DNA from: Caulobacter vibrioides
GTDB taxonomy: Bacteria; Pseudomonadota; Alphaproteobacteria; Caulobacterales; Caulobacteraceae
Direction of reading: 5' to 3'
DNA length: 64,000 bases
NCBI GenBank assembly: GCA_001449105.1
Contig: LNIY01000035.1
Span: forward strand, 1-64,000
Shown here: piece by piece, positions 25,165-34,055 of the stretch
Layout: every line of letters starts with the position of its first letter
Numbering within the stretch: position 1 is the first letter of the stretch
Notes under the pieces: model-generated
Seen by the model: only the letters and a program-made list of their open reading frames with translations
What the model was told of the DNA's origin: nothing
The model's database searches: none
Position numbers and translations under genes: made by a program

Positions 25165-26934
25165 ATGACCCGCGCCCGCATCCTGCTCGGCGGCCTCTGC
25201 GCCGCCGCGCTGTCCACGTCCATGGCGGCCGGCCAGCCCCTGGCGGTGGTCAATGCCGAGATATTCGACGCCACGGGCGCGGCGCCGTATCGCGGGACGC
25301 TGGTGGTCGAAGGCGGCCGCATCCTCGCGATCGGTCCCAAGGTCAAGGCGCCGAGGGGCGCGACCGTCATCGACGCCAAGGGCGAGGCGCTGATCCCGGG
25401 CCTGTTCGACGTTCACACCCACTGGACGCCCAATGGCGTTCCGGACGTCACGCCCAAGATCGCCGACGCCTATGTCGCCGCCGGCGTCACCTCGGTGAAC
25501 GACTTCCACCAGCAGCCGGAGAGCTTCGCGCCGCGCCGGGCCTGGCTGGGGACCCTGACCGCGCCGCACGTCAACTTCGTCGCCCGCATCAGCACGCCCG
25601 GCGGCCACGGCGCCGACTGGGCCGACCAGGCCACCACCCGCTGGGTCGATACGCCGGAAGGCGCCCGCGCCGCCGTCGAGGCCATCGCGGCCTACAAGCC
25701 CGACGCCATCAAGGCCTTCACCGACGGCTGGCGCTACGGCAGCGCCCCCGACAACACCAGCATGGACGCCTGGACCTTGAAGGCGCTGACCGACACGGCC
25801 CACAAGTACGGCCTGAAGGTGCTGACCCACACCGTCACCGTCGACCAAGGCAAGGTGGCCGCCGCCAGCGGCGTCGACGTCATCGCCCACAGCCTGCAGG
25901 ATGCGCCGCTCGACGCGCAGACCATCGCCGCCATCAAGGCCTCGGGCCTGTTCTACGCCCCGACCCTGGCGGTCTATGAGCCGGTCAAGCCGGGCGCCAA
26001 GCCGCCGGCCGATCCCGACAGTCCCCGCGCGCGCCAGAGCCGCCTGAAGTTCGGCTACGCCCTGGCCAACGCCAAGGCTCTCTACGACGCCGGCGTGCCG
26101 CTGGCTCTCGGCACCGACGCCGGCATGACCGGCACGCCGCACGGCTCCTCGACCCAGCGCGAGCTGGAACTGCTGGTCCAGGCCGGCCTGACCCCCGTCC
26201 AGGCCTTGACCATCGGCACGGCCGGCAGCGCCAGGGCCATGAACCAGCTGGCCGATCGCGGCACGCTGGAGGCCGGCAAGCGCGCCGACTTCGTGCTGGT
26301 GGCCGGCAAGCCCTGGGAGACGATCTCCGACGCACGCAAGGTCGAGCGCGTGTTCATCGACGGCAAGCTGTCCTTTGGCCCGGGCGCCAAGCGCTCGGCC
26401 GCTAACGATCGCATCGCGCCGCCGGCCGTGAAGGCCCAGGCCCTGGTCGACGATTTCGAGCGCGCCGACGGCCGCACCAGCCTCGACACCCTGCGGCTGG
26501 ACGACTTCGACGGCGGCCGCGACCGCAGCCTGGAAGTCTCGCAGGTCATCGACCGCGAGGGCGGCGGCAAGGTGCTGAGCGTCGGCGCGCGGATGGCCAC
26601 CAAGGACGACGCCTCGGCGGGGATTCTGCTGCCGCTGACCCGCGGCTCGGTGGTTCCGGCCGACGCCACGGCGTTCAAGGGCCTGAAGCTGGCCGTGCGC
26701 GGCGACGGCGGCGCCTACATCGTCAGCCTGGTCGGCGCCACCGGCCGCTGGACGACCAAGGTCGAGGCCGGTCCGCAGTGGAAGAGCGTCGAGCTGCCGT
26801 TCTCGGCCTTCAAGCCGGCCGGCCGCGACAAGACGGCCTTCACCGGGACCGACCTGTTGCAGGTCGGCGTCGAGGGTGAGCGTCCGGCGGGCGCCAAGCT
26901 GTGGTTCGAGCTGGACGACGTGATGTTCTACTGA
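25165..26934 (+). CDS. Exported amidohydrolase with C-terminal CIA30-like domain
   Basis: This is a 589-residue protein with a signal peptide MTRARILLGGLCAAALSTSMAAGQ. The amidohydrolase TIM barrel (about 25-410) shows FDVHTHWTPNG (about 90, metal HxH), the carboxylated-Lys candidate in DAIKAFTDGW, VLTHTVTVDQGK, VIAHSLQD and LALGTDAGMTG (metal Asp). This is the imidazolonepropionase/prolidase-like branch. Residues about 430-589 form a beta-rich CIA30-like domain (VDDFERADGRTSLDTLRLDDFDGG to AKLWFELDDVMFY). The fusion of a hydrolase with this lectin-like fold is seen in some Caulobacter and Xanthomonas relatives. The substrate is unknown; dipeptides or cyclic amides are possible. It lies 50 bp after the protease gene. 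Confidence 0.85.
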   Translation: MTRARILLGGLCAAALSTSMAAGQPLAVVNAEIFDATGAAPYRGTLVVEGGRILAIGPKVKAPRGATVIDAKGEALIPGLFDVHTHWTPNGVPDVTPKIADAYVAAGVTSVNDFHQQPESFAPRRAWLGTLTAPHVNFVARISTPGGHGADWADQATTRWVDTPEGARAAVEAIAAYKPDAIKAFTDGWRYGSAPDNTSMDAWTLKALTDTAHKYGLKVLTHTVTVDQGKVAAASGVDVIAHSLQDAPLDAQTIAAIKASGLFYAPTLAVYEPVKPGAKPPADPDSPRARQSRLKFGYALANAKALYDAGVPLALGTDAGMTGTPHGSSTQRELELLVQAGLTPVQALTIGTAGSARAMNQLADRGTLEAGKRADFVLVAGKPWETISDARKVERVFIDGKLSFGPGAKRSAANDRIAPPAVKAQALVDDFERADGRTSLDTLRLDDFDGGRDRSLEVSQVIDREGGGKVLSVGARMATKDDASAGILLPLTRGSVVPADATAFKGLKLAVRGDGGAYIVSLVGATGRWTTKVEAGPQWKSVELPFSAFKPAGRDKTAFTGTDLLQVGVEGERPAGAKLWFELDDVMFY

Positions 26935-27004
26935 CGAGAAATCGCGCGCGGCGGTTTGACGCGGCGGGCGCTCGAAGGCCAATGCCAACAAGCGTTTGGC
27001 GGGC

Positions 27005-27027
27005 GACGGGGATGACGAATCCCCGTC
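27005..27027 (+). terminator. Hairpin after the amidohydrolase gene
   Basis: GACGGGGA (27005-27012) pairs perfectly with TCCCCGTC (27020-27027) around a 7-base loop, followed by ATTACC. It lacks a good T-run, so its role as a terminator is only likely. Confidence 0.4.
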
Positions 27028-27114
27028 ATTACCGCGATTTAAGTGGTCTAGCGGCGGTGTGCGGCTCAAACCGTTACCAAGCAAGGTCGCTTATCGACCG
27101 AACGGAGACCGCCG

Positions 27115-27981
27115 ATGGCCCGCATGGGCATGACACTCGCCGCCGCCCTGGTCATGGGTCTGACGACCCTGGCCGGCCAGGCCCAGGCCAAGGCCTCGAT
27201 CGAGGACAAGGACGTGGCGCGCCTGGTGTCTCTGGGCGGGGTGTGCGTCAGCTGCGATCTGGCCGGCCGCAAGATGACCGGGGCCAAGTTCACCGGCGCC
27301 AACTTCGCCAAGGCCAACCTGATCGGCGCCGACCTGCGTGGCGCGGTGTTCTTCGGCTCGAACTTCGAGTCGGCCGACCTGACCCGCGCCGACCTGCGCG
27401 GCGCCGAGATGCGGGCCGCCAATTTCCAGAAGGCCAACTTCAACGGCGCCCGCCTGTCGGGCGTGGAGTCGGCCGGCGCCAACTTTCAGAACGCCAACCT
27501 GTCGCGCGCCGACATGACCTCGTCGGAGATGCACGGGGTCAACTTCGAGGCCGCCACCCTGATCGACGCGCGCCTGTCGAACTCCGAGCTGAACGGCTCG
27601 AACCTGAGCTCGGTGAACGCGCGCGGCGCCGACTTCTCCAACGCCGAGATCAACGGCTCCAACCTGAGCGGCGGCCGCTTCGACCGCGCCCAGTTCCGCA
27701 ACGCTTCGCTGTCGGCCTCGCACCTGCGGGGCGGGAGCTTCGCCGGGGCCGATTTCAAGGGGGCGGACTTCTCGGGCGTGCGCTTCCAGGGCGTCGATCT
27801 GAGCGGCGCGCGGGGGCTGACCCAGGACCAGCTCGACGACGCGTGCGGCGAAGCCCGCCTGCCGCCGGGCCTGTCGCTGAAGACCTGCAGCGGCCGCGTC
27901 AAGCGTATCACCGTCATTCGGGGCATGCCCGCGCCGCCGGCTCCGCCCGCGCCTCCGGCCGCTCCGGCGCCCCGTCGCTGA
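27115..27981 (+). CDS. Exported pentapeptide-repeat protein
   Basis: The protein has 288 residues. A signal peptide (about 1-26, LAGQAQAKA) is followed by a short segment with CVSCD. Pentapeptide repeats A(D/N)LxX then run from about 50 to 235 (GAKFTGANFAKANLIGADLRGAVF and on; later NGSNLSSVNARGADFSNAEIN), forming a right-handed quadrilateral beta-helix. The tail is proline-rich (APPAPPAPPAAPAPRR), suggesting envelope or cell-wall contact. Unlike Qnr-type repeat proteins it is exported, so gyrase protection is unlikely. GGAG precedes the ATG. It is monocistronic. Confidence 0.88.
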   Translation: MARMGMTLAAALVMGLTTLAGQAQAKASIEDKDVARLVSLGGVCVSCDLAGRKMTGAKFTGANFAKANLIGADLRGAVFFGSNFESADLTRADLRGAEMRAANFQKANFNGARLSGVESAGANFQNANLSRADMTSSEMHGVNFEAATLIDARLSNSELNGSNLSSVNARGADFSNAEINGSNLSGGRFDRAQFRNASLSASHLRGGSFAGADFKGADFSGVRFQGVDLSGARGLTQDQLDDACGEARLPPGLSLKTCSGRVKRITVIRGMPAPPAPPAPPAAPAPRR

Positions 27982-28132
27982 GTTCGCCTCTGAGGGGTCT
28001 TTCTCGCCTGCGGAACGTGCGGGCGAGACAGGCGTTTCGCGACATGGTGAACGCTGCGTTGGCTAGGGACCTCGTGGCGATTGCGCGACAGCAGAGGTTG
28101 TGAGATCAAGGCGCACGGCGCGGGGGGACACC

Positions 28133-28645
28133 ATGCCTGAGCATGACTTGAGGGAGGGGCAATCCATGCCCCTGCCCAGCTATTTGAGCTATTTGATGTA
28201 TCAGACCGAGCAGCATCGGCGCGCCTTGGCGGCCGACCATGTTGCGCGTCACGGTCTGTCGTTCCCGAAATGGGTGGCGATGCTGTCGCTGGCCCGGTTC
28301 GGCGAGTGTTCGATGACGCGGCTGGCCAAGCTTTCGGCCGCCGACCGCACGACGCTGACCCGGTCGATCGACGGGCTGATCCGCGACGGCCTGGTCGAGC
28401 GGGGCGGGGCTCCGAACGATCGCCGCAAGGTGGTCGTGCGGCTGACCGACTCCGGCGCGGCGCTTTTGGAACAGATCCGGAGCGAACTGGCGCCGTTGCA
28501 CCAGGAAGCCTGTTCAGAACTGAGCGCCGACGAGCAGTCGGCCCTGGCCTTCTATCTGAAGAAGATGCTGGGCGGCCTGATCCCCGAGCCAGACTGGAAG
28601 GACGAGATCCTCTCGTTCGGCCCGCCGATCCCACGTCTGGCCTGA
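28133..28645 (+). CDS. MarR-family transcription regulator
   Basis: The protein has 170 residues. The winged HTH is clear: FGECSMTRLAKLSAADRTTLTRSIDGLIRDGLVERGGAPNDRRKVVVRLTDSG (about 62-114), with the DRR wing motif. Flanking helices provide dimerisation. The start at 28133 (MPEHDLREGQS) follows GGGGGGA; the frame runs 11 codons further up without support. Such regulators usually repress a neighbouring gene in response to small phenolics or oxidants, but no obvious efflux or reductase target is adjacent, and the next gene is a 91-residue unknown. Confidence 0.88.
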   Translation: MPEHDLREGQSMPLPSYLSYLMYQTEQHRRALAADHVARHGLSFPKWVAMLSLARFGECSMTRLAKLSAADRTTLTRSIDGLIRDGLVERGGAPNDRRKVVVRLTDSGAALLEQIRSELAPLHQEACSELSADEQSALAFYLKKMLGGLIPEPDWKDEILSFGPPIPRLA

Positions 28646-28746
28646 AGACCCTCCGCCTACGCCTGGGTGCAATCTCCGGTTAGGAGCTTGCGCCTTAAGG
28701 TGTAGCCCTGCGGCTGCTAGGGGCCGCGCGAGGGGAGCTTCATCAT

Positions 28747-29022
28747 ATGAACGTCAAGCAGGTCGCCGAGCACATCCAGGCCTACGCCGACGGCGGCACG
28801 GGCTTCGCCGTGCAGGCCGGCGGTTCGACCTATCGGATGATGGGCTGGGACGCGATGGTCCAGGATGGCGGCCAGGGCTCGGCCGACATCGTCCTGGCCA
28901 ATCTTTTCGGAACCATCGAGGGCGGCCAGCTTACGCAGCTGGACCAGGGCGAGGGTGTCTTCGTGGTCCAGCAGCAGGCCGACGGCGCTCGCCTGGGCGT
29001 CGGCGTCATCCTTCCGGACTAG
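28747..29022 (+). CDS. Unknown 91-residue protein
   Basis: No family is recognised. The sequence is compact, glycine-rich and probably alpha plus beta (MNVKQVAEHIQAYADGGTGF, then VVQQQADGARLGVGVILPD), with no signal or membrane segment and no Cys. The start has GAGGGGAGC upstream. It sits 101 bp after the MarR gene and convergent to arfB, with only 15 bp between stops. Confidence 0.7.
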   Translation: MNVKQVAEHIQAYADGGTGFAVQAGGSTYRMMGWDAMVQDGGQGSADIVLANLFGTIEGGQLTQLDQGEGVFVVQQQADGARLGVGVILPD

Positions 29023-29037
29023 CTGACTTCGACGCGG

Positions 29038-29460
29038 TCAGTCGTCGTGACGGACGCGGCCGCGCATCGACTTCACGCCTGATCGCTTCGACTTGCCTTC
29101 CAGCCGCTTGAGCTTGCTGGAATAGGTGGGTTTGGTCGGGCGGCGCGGCTTGGGCTTTTCGGTCGCCCGGCGGATCAGCTCGACCAGCCGCTCGCGGGCG
29201 TCCTGGCGGTTCAGTTCCTGCGAGCGATGGCCCTGGGCGAACAGCACCAGCACCCCGTCCTGCGTCATGCGGCTACCGCCGAGCGCCGTGAGGCGCGCCT
29301 TGATGTCGTCGGTCAGCGACGGTGAATTGGTCACGTCGAACCGCAGCTCGATCGCCGTCGAGGTCTTGTTGACGTGCTGGCCGCCGGGGCCGGAAGCGCG
29401 GGCGGCCTTCTCGACGAGTTCGTCCTCGTCGATGCGCAGCCACGAGGTGATCTCGATCAT
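29038..29460 (-). CDS. arfB: Alternative ribosome-rescue factor ArfB (peptidyl-tRNA hydrolase)
   Basis: The protein has 140 residues. The catalytic GGQ motif is in ARASGPGGQHVNKTSTAIELRF (about residues 22-43), as in class I release factors but without the codon-reading domains. The C-terminus is a lysine/arginine-rich tail (KPKPRRPTKPTYSSKLKRLEGKSKRSGVKSMRGR in parts) that enters the empty mRNA channel. It frees ribosomes stalled without a stop codon. Its ATG overlaps the stop of the YaiI-like gene (ATGA). Confidence 0.92.
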   Translation of the reverse strand: MIEITSWLRIDEDELVEKAARASGPGGQHVNKTSTAIELRFDVTNSPSLTDDIKARLTALGGSRMTQDGVLVLFAQGHRSQELNRQDARERLVELIRRATEKPKPRRPTKPTYSSKLKRLEGKSKRSGVKSMRGRVRHDD

Positions 29461-29915
29461 TTCACGACCACGCGCCGGGCCTTGACCACGGCCTGGTCGA
29501 GCGCCTGAAGAAACTTGCTGCGGTCCTGCGGGCCAAAGGCCTTGGGGCCGCTGGTCACCTCGCCCATCGAGCGCAGGTGCTCGCCGATCGAGCGCGACGC
29601 CAGGGCAGAGCCGATCATGTCGGCCGTGAACACCCGGCCGTTGGGCGCGATGGCCGCGCCGCCGGCCTTCAGCACGCGGTCGGCCAGCGGAATGTCGTTG
29701 GTCACCACCACGTCGCCCGGACCGGCGCGCTCGGCGATCCAGTCGTCGGCCACGTCGGGGCCGGCGTCGACCACGATCTGCTCGATGGCGGGGGTGGCGG
29801 GTACGCGGATCCAGCTGTTGGAGACGACATAGGTCTTCAGACCGTTGCGGGCCGCGACCTTGTAGGTCTCGTCCTTCACGGGGCAGGCGTCGGCGTCGAT
29901 GTAGATCGTCGTCAT
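29457..29915 (-). CDS. YaiI/YqxD family protein (DUF188, UPF0178)
   Basis: The protein has 152 residues. The start TIYIDADACPVKDETYKVAAR (residues 3-23) and VVTNDIPLADRVLKAGG (about 71-87) are family hallmarks. It has a PIN-like fold with conserved acidic residues. RNase activity has been proposed for the family but not established. The downstream arfB overlap makes an RNA-related two-gene unit plausible. Confidence 0.9.
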   Translation of the reverse strand: MTTIYIDADACPVKDETYKVAARNGLKTYVVSNSWIRVPATPAIEQIVVDAGPDVADDWIAERAGPGDVVVTNDIPLADRVLKAGGAAIAPNGRVFTADMIGSALASRSIGEHLRSMGEVTSGPKAFGPQDRSKFLQALDQAVVKARRVVVK

Positions 29916-29944
29916 GGCCGCCCTATAGCACGGGTTTTGGACTC

Positions 29945-30343
29945 TCAGGCCAGAGCCAGCAGGGCGGGAATGACCTCGTCCTTCAGCAGCGGGGCCAGCG
30001 GCAGGCCCGCCGGCGGGGCGGCCGGGTCGATCCAGGCCAGCTCCTCGATCTCAGCCCGGGCGGCGATCTGCCCCTCGACCACGGCCAGATAGGTCGCCGA
30101 CTGCACGGTGAAGCCGGCCTCGTTGGCCGCCGGCGCCGAGAAGCGGCCCAGCAGCTCGGCCGAGACCAGCCGGCAGCCCAGTTCCTCGTCCAGTTCACGC
30201 GCCAGGGCGGTCAGGTCGTCCTCGCCGGCGTCGCGCTTGCCGCCCGGCTTCATGAAGATCGCCGTGTCGCGCTTTCGCACCAGCAGCATGCGGCCGGTCT
30301 CGTCGCGGATGACGGCGGTGACGATGTCGAGGACCTTGCTCAT
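29945..30343 (-). CDS. Nudix hydrolase
   Basis: The protein has 132 residues. The Nudix box is complete: GGKRDAGEDDLTALARELDEELG (residues about 33-55), giving G-x5-E-x7-RE-L-x-EE-L-G. It resembles small MutT-like 8-oxo-dGTP or NTP pyrophosphatases, but the substrate is unknown. The ATG at 30343 (MSKVLDIVTAVIRDE) gives the normal length. The frame stays open far upstream only because it runs antisense through the serine hydrolase gene. Confidence 0.9.
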   Translation of the reverse strand: MSKVLDIVTAVIRDETGRMLLVRKRDTAIFMKPGGKRDAGEDDLTALARELDEELGCRLVSAELLGRFSAPAANEAGFTVQSATYLAVVEGQIAARAEIEELAWIDPAAPPAGLPLAPLLKDEVIPALLALA

Positions 30344-30372
30344 GGCCGCCAGCCTAGCGGATTCGGCTCCGC

Positions 30373-31458
30373 TCAGGGCTCCACGGCCGCCAGGATGTGC
30401 TCTGTCAGCAGCCGCTCGCTGATCGCATGCGGCTGGCGCACGTTGAAATTGGTCGTGGTGATCACCGCCACGACGCCCAGGTCGGGCACGATGGCCACCT
30501 TGTTGCCGCCCGTGCCGCTCATCACCCAGGCCTTGTGACCCGCGAAGGTCTGCAACCAGATCAGATAGCCGTAGTCGGTGTCCGGGCGGGCGTTGGCGTG
30601 GGGACTGGTGGCGGCGCTCACGAAGCTCGCGGACAGCAGCTGCTTGCCCTCCCACTTGCCGCCGTCGAGATAGAGCTGGCCCAGCTTCAAGAGGTCGCGG
30701 CTGCGCAGGCCAAGCCCGCCGCCGCCCTGCGCCAGTCCAAGCGGCGAGATCTGCCAGCGCTCGCCCTCTATCCCCAGCGGTCCAAGCACCTCGCGGGCGA
30801 AGGCGGGCAGGGGCTTGCCGACCGCGCTCTGGACCACGGCGCCCAAGGTGGTCACGCCCGCCGTGCAGTAGGAGAAGCTGCGGCCGTAAGGCGCGTCGGC
30901 CGGCTTTTGAACCCAGTCGGGAAAGCCGCGCACCGGCAGGTCGAGATAAAAGCCGATCCAGTCCTCGATCAGGTACATCCGCTCTTCGTTGCCGCGCGAG
31001 TACTGGTTGTCGTCGTCGCACTCGGCGATCGAGCTCATGGTCATGAGGTCTTCGACCGTGACCTTGTCCTTGCGCGGATCGGGCGCGGCGGCGGGCGGGC
31101 GGCCCTTGAGGTAGGGCTTGATAGGGGCGTCGACGCTGGGGATCGCGCCGCGGTCGATGGCGGCGCCGGCCAGCATGGCGGTCAGCGTCTTGGTCACCGA
31201 ACGGGTGTTGCGCCGGGCCTCGGCGCCGCCGTCCGGCTGGCCCTCGTCGTAATAGGCCTCGAACACCAGCTTGCCGTGACGGGCGATCAGAACGCTGGTG
31301 ATCTTCTGGAACTCGCCGGCCTTGATCGCCGTCGACATGGCGTCGAGCTTGCTTGCCGACAGGCCTTCGGCGGCGGGCGGCGTGGCCTTCCAGTCTGCGG
31401 CGCCGGCTGCCGACAGCGGGGCGAGGGCCAGGAAAGCGGTAAGCAGCAAGGGTTTCAC
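30373..31458 (-). CDS. Exported serine hydrolase (beta-lactamase class C fold)
   Basis: The protein has 361 residues, starts at GTG and has a signal peptide ([21 protein letters not shown]). The SxxK nucleophile is in [14 protein letters not shown] (about residues 88-101). The YxN position reads Y-C-T in [12 protein letters not shown], and the KTG-like motif is [11 protein letters not shown] near 319. The altered YxN is common among esterase- or peptidase-like members, so antibiotic hydrolysis should not be assumed. It lies 29 bp upstream of the Nudix gene on the same strand. Confidence 0.87.
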   Translation of the reverse strand: MKPLLLTAFLALAPLSAAGAADWKATPPAAEGLSASKLDAMSTAIKAGEFQKITSVLIARHGKLVFEAYYDEGQPDGGAEARRNTRSVTKTLTAMLAGAAIDRGAIPSVDAPIKPYLKGRPPAAAPDPRKDKVTVEDLMTMSSIAECDDDNQYSRGNEERMYLIEDWIGFYLDLPVRGFPDWVQKPADAPYGRSFSYCTAGVTTLGAVVQSAVGKPLPAFAREVLGPLGIEGERWQISPLGLAQGGGGLGLRSRDLLKLGQLYLDGGKWEGKQLLSASFVSAATSPHANARPDTDYGYLIWLQTFAGHKAWVMSGTGGNKVAIVPDLGVVAVITTTNFNVRQPHAISERLLTEHILAAVEP

Positions 31459-31490
31459 GACAAGGCGACTCCGATGGACACGCCGCTGGT

Positions 31491-32348
31491 CTAGGCGCCG
31501 GCGCTAGCCGCGTCTTGGACGCGTGAAACATGCGGCCGGCGTCCGCACAGCCTGGCGAACTCGCCGGGCGTGACGCCATAGGCCTGGCGGAACTGGCGAT
31601 TGAGATGGCTTTGATCGCAGAAGCCCGACGCCAGGGCGATCTCGCCGATCGAGGCTCGGCCGCTCATCAGAAGATCGGCGGCCCGCTCCAGTCGCCGCGT
31701 CCGCAGCCGCTCGCCCGGCGCCGCGCCCAGCCAGCGGCGATAGCCGCGCGCCAGGTGCACCGGATGCACGCCGGCCACTCGGGCCAGGTCGGCGACGCCG
31801 ATCGGCTGGTCGAACGCGTCCGCCAGGTAGGTCTCGGCCAGGACCAGCCAGGGCGGCGGGTGATCGCCGTCCCGCGCGGGAGCCAGGGCCTCCGCCGCCA
31901 GCTCCATGCTCAGCCCCTCAAGCGACAGCGCCTCGGCGTCGGCGGACAGCAGCGAGCGGGTCAGGCGCAGCGCCGCGCGGCGGGCGGCCGGGCCGGTCAG
32001 CCGCAGGGCGTCGATCGTCTCGCGCCCGTCGGCGAGGGCGCGCCAATCGTCCGCGCCGAAGCTGACCGCCAGGAAATAGCCGCCCGTCTCGACGAACCGG
32101 TCGCGATGGACGACGCCGGGCGGGTTGTAGACCAGCACGGGGCCTTCGGTCTCGGGACCCCAGGCCGTGGTCTCGTAGCGACCGTGGGTGGCCAGCACGA
32201 AGTGGGCGTCGTCGTGGCTGTGCTCGTCGACGTGCTCGGCGCTCATGGTTGCGGCAAGGTGGGCCAGGTGAACGCCCGGCAGCCGCCGCTCGACGGTGGG
32301 CGCGCCGTAGAACCGTCCTGGTGCGAAGGCGGTTCTCGGCGCGGTCAT
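31491..32348 (-). CDS. AraC-family transcription regulator
   Basis: The protein has 285 residues. The N-terminal cupin-like ligand domain includes [21 protein letters not shown] (about 38-58). Two C-terminal HTH motifs lie within [79 protein letters not shown] (about 186-265), the latter being the standard AraC signature. It begins one base after the hemB stop on the same strand, so it is probably co-transcribed with hemB. Whether it controls haem genes is unknown. Confidence 0.9.
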   Translation of the reverse strand: MTAPRTAFAPGRFYGAPTVERRLPGVHLAHLAATMSAEHVDEHSHDDAHFVLATHGRYETTAWGPETEGPVLVYNPPGVVHRDRFVETGGYFLAVSFGADDWRALADGRETIDALRLTGPAARRAALRLTRSLLSADAEALSLEGLSMELAAEALAPARDGDHPPPWLVLAETYLADAFDQPIGVADLARVAGVHPVHLARGYRRWLGAAPGERLRTRRLERAADLLMSGRASIGEIALASGFCDQSHLNRQFRQAYGVTPGEFARLCGRRPHVSRVQDAASAGA

Positions 32349-32349
32349 G

Positions 32350-33351
32350 TCAGCCCAGCTTCTGCGCCGCCCAGGGGGCGAAGTAGGTGATGATCCCGGC
32401 CGCGCCGGCGCGCTTGAAGGCCGCCAGGCTTTCGAGGATAGCGCGTTCCTCGTCGATCCAGCCGTTGGCCCCCGCAGCCTTGATCATCGCGTACTCGCCC
32501 GACACCTGGAAGGCGTAGGTGGGCATGCGGAACTCGTCGACCAGGCGGCGCAGGATATCGAGATAGGGCAGGCCCGGCTTGACCATGACCATGTCGGCGC
32601 CTTCGGCGATGTCGAGCGCGACCTCGCGGATGGCTTCCTCGGTGTTGGCCGGGTCCATCTGGTAGCTCTTTTTATCGCCCTGACCTGCGGAGAGCTTCGC
32701 CGAACCGATGGCGTCGCGGTAGGGGCCGTAGAAGGCCGAGGCGTACTTGGCCGCGTAGGACATGATCATCGTGTCCTGCCAGCCGTCGGCCTCCAGGGCG
32801 CCGCGCAGGCGGCCGATGCGGCCGTCCATCATGTCTGACGGCGCCAGGATGTCGGCGCCGGCGGCGGCCTGCATCAGGCCCTGTTCGATCAACCGCTCGA
32901 TGGTGGCGTCGTTGAGGATCTTGCCGTTCTCGACCACGCCGTCGTGGCCGTGATCGGTGAAGGGGTCGAGCGCCACGTCGCACATGATGCCGACCTCGGG
33001 GGCGGCGTCCTTCATGGCTTTCACGGCGCGCGGGATCACGCCGTCCGGATCGGCGGCGATCGAGCCGGTCGCGTCCTTCCGCGAGGGATCGATGTGCGGG
33101 AAGATGGCGATGGCGGGGATGCCCAGGTCGCGGGCGCGCACGGCGGCCTTGGCGGCCTCCTTAACGCTCAGGCGCTCGACGCCGGGCATCGAGGCCACGG
33201 GCACGCATCCTTCGCCCTCGTGCACCACCATCGACCAGATCAGGTCCGAAGGCCTGACCTCGGTCTCGCGCACGAGACGGCGGGTCCAGTCGGCCTGACG
33301 CAGGCGGCGCAGGCGCGTGGCGGGATAGGGGGCGAGGGGCGGAACGGTCAT
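32350..33351 (-). CDS. hemB: Delta-aminolevulinic acid dehydratase (porphobilinogen synthase)
   Basis: This 333-residue cytosolic enzyme joins two 5-aminolevulinate molecules into porphobilinogen, the second haem-pathway step. The Schiff-base lysines are in MIMSYAAKYASAFYGPYRDA (about Lys204) and DMVMVKPGLPYLD (about Lys257). The metal loop reads CDVALDPFTDHGHDG: the three-Cys zinc site of animal and yeast enzymes is replaced by Asp and other residues, the Mg-dependent type of Pseudomonas and Bradyrhizobium. hemA lies 6 kb away and ctaA 23 kb away in this window. Confidence 0.95.
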   Translation of the reverse strand: MTVPPLAPYPATRLRRLRQADWTRRLVRETEVRPSDLIWSMVVHEGEGCVPVASMPGVERLSVKEAAKAAVRARDLGIPAIAIFPHIDPSRKDATGSIAADPDGVIPRAVKAMKDAAPEVGIMCDVALDPFTDHGHDGVVENGKILNDATIERLIEQGLMQAAAGADILAPSDMMDGRIGRLRGALEADGWQDTMIMSYAAKYASAFYGPYRDAIGSAKLSAGQGDKKSYQMDPANTEEAIREVALDIAEGADMVMVKPGLPYLDILRRLVDEFRMPTYAFQVSGEYAMIKAAGANGWIDEERAILESLAAFKRAGAAGIITYFAPWAAQKLG

Positions 33352-33407
33352 GCGAAGGGTTTCGCGCGCGCCGTCCGTCGAGGCAAGGCCGTAAGGCCCT
33401 TAAGGGG

Positions 33408-33848
33408 CTATTCGCCGGTCTTGCTGACGCGGACCTGCTGCACGCCGTCGACGCGGGTCCAGACCTGCGACTTGCAGAACAGGCCGCCCAGGACGCAGCC
33501 CTTGGCGCGCATGGTGCGGGCGTCGACGAACTCGGCGGTGCCCGAGAGGGTGACCTTCAGGGTCGGAACGAAAACCTTGCCCTTCATGTTTCCGTTGCCG
33601 GTGGGCGCGAAGTCGCGCAGCACCTGCTGGCCCACCAGGGTGTCGTAGCCGCTCTTCTTGGCGTCGGTCTCGGCCTTGCGGCTGGCATAGACGACCCAGC
33701 CGCACATGCTGGGACCGCAGTCGGTGATGTGGAGGCGGATGTTGTCCTTCGGGTTGCGCCACACGCCGAGATTCTCGGCGTGAGCGGGCGCGGACGCAAA
33801 GGTGAACAGGGCCGCGACCGCGGCCAGAGCGGTAATGAACTTGGACAT
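33408..33848 (-). CDS. DUF2147 family exported protein
   Basis: The protein has 146 residues. The signal peptide MSKFITALAAVAALFTFASAPAHA is cut before ENLGVWRNPKDNIRLHITDCG. The motif CGPSMCGWVVYA (about 45-56) and the GQQVLRDFAPTGNGNMKGKVFVPT segment are DUF2147 hallmarks; the pair of Cys may form a disulfide. Its function is unknown. ATG 33848 is chosen because it starts the signal peptide. Confidence 0.87.
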   Translation of the reverse strand: MSKFITALAAVAALFTFASAPAHAENLGVWRNPKDNIRLHITDCGPSMCGWVVYASRKAETDAKKSGYDTLVGQQVLRDFAPTGNGNMKGKVFVPTLKVTLSGTAEFVDARTMRAKGCVLGGLFCKSQVWTRVDGVQQVRVSKTGE

Positions 33849-34055
33849 GGGAACCGAGACGACGCCTCCGATGGGCGTGATCTGATACCGAAGAGGTGTC
33901 GGATCAAGGGAGGTGCGACCTTTCGCACCCATTTTCGCTGCGGCGCCGCAAGCAAATTCGCCAACTGAGATATGATTGACACACTTGGCTGCTCAGGGCA
34001 GGTCAGCGGTCAAGAAGGTGAGGGCGGACATGCCCCGCATGGGAGGAAATGGCGC

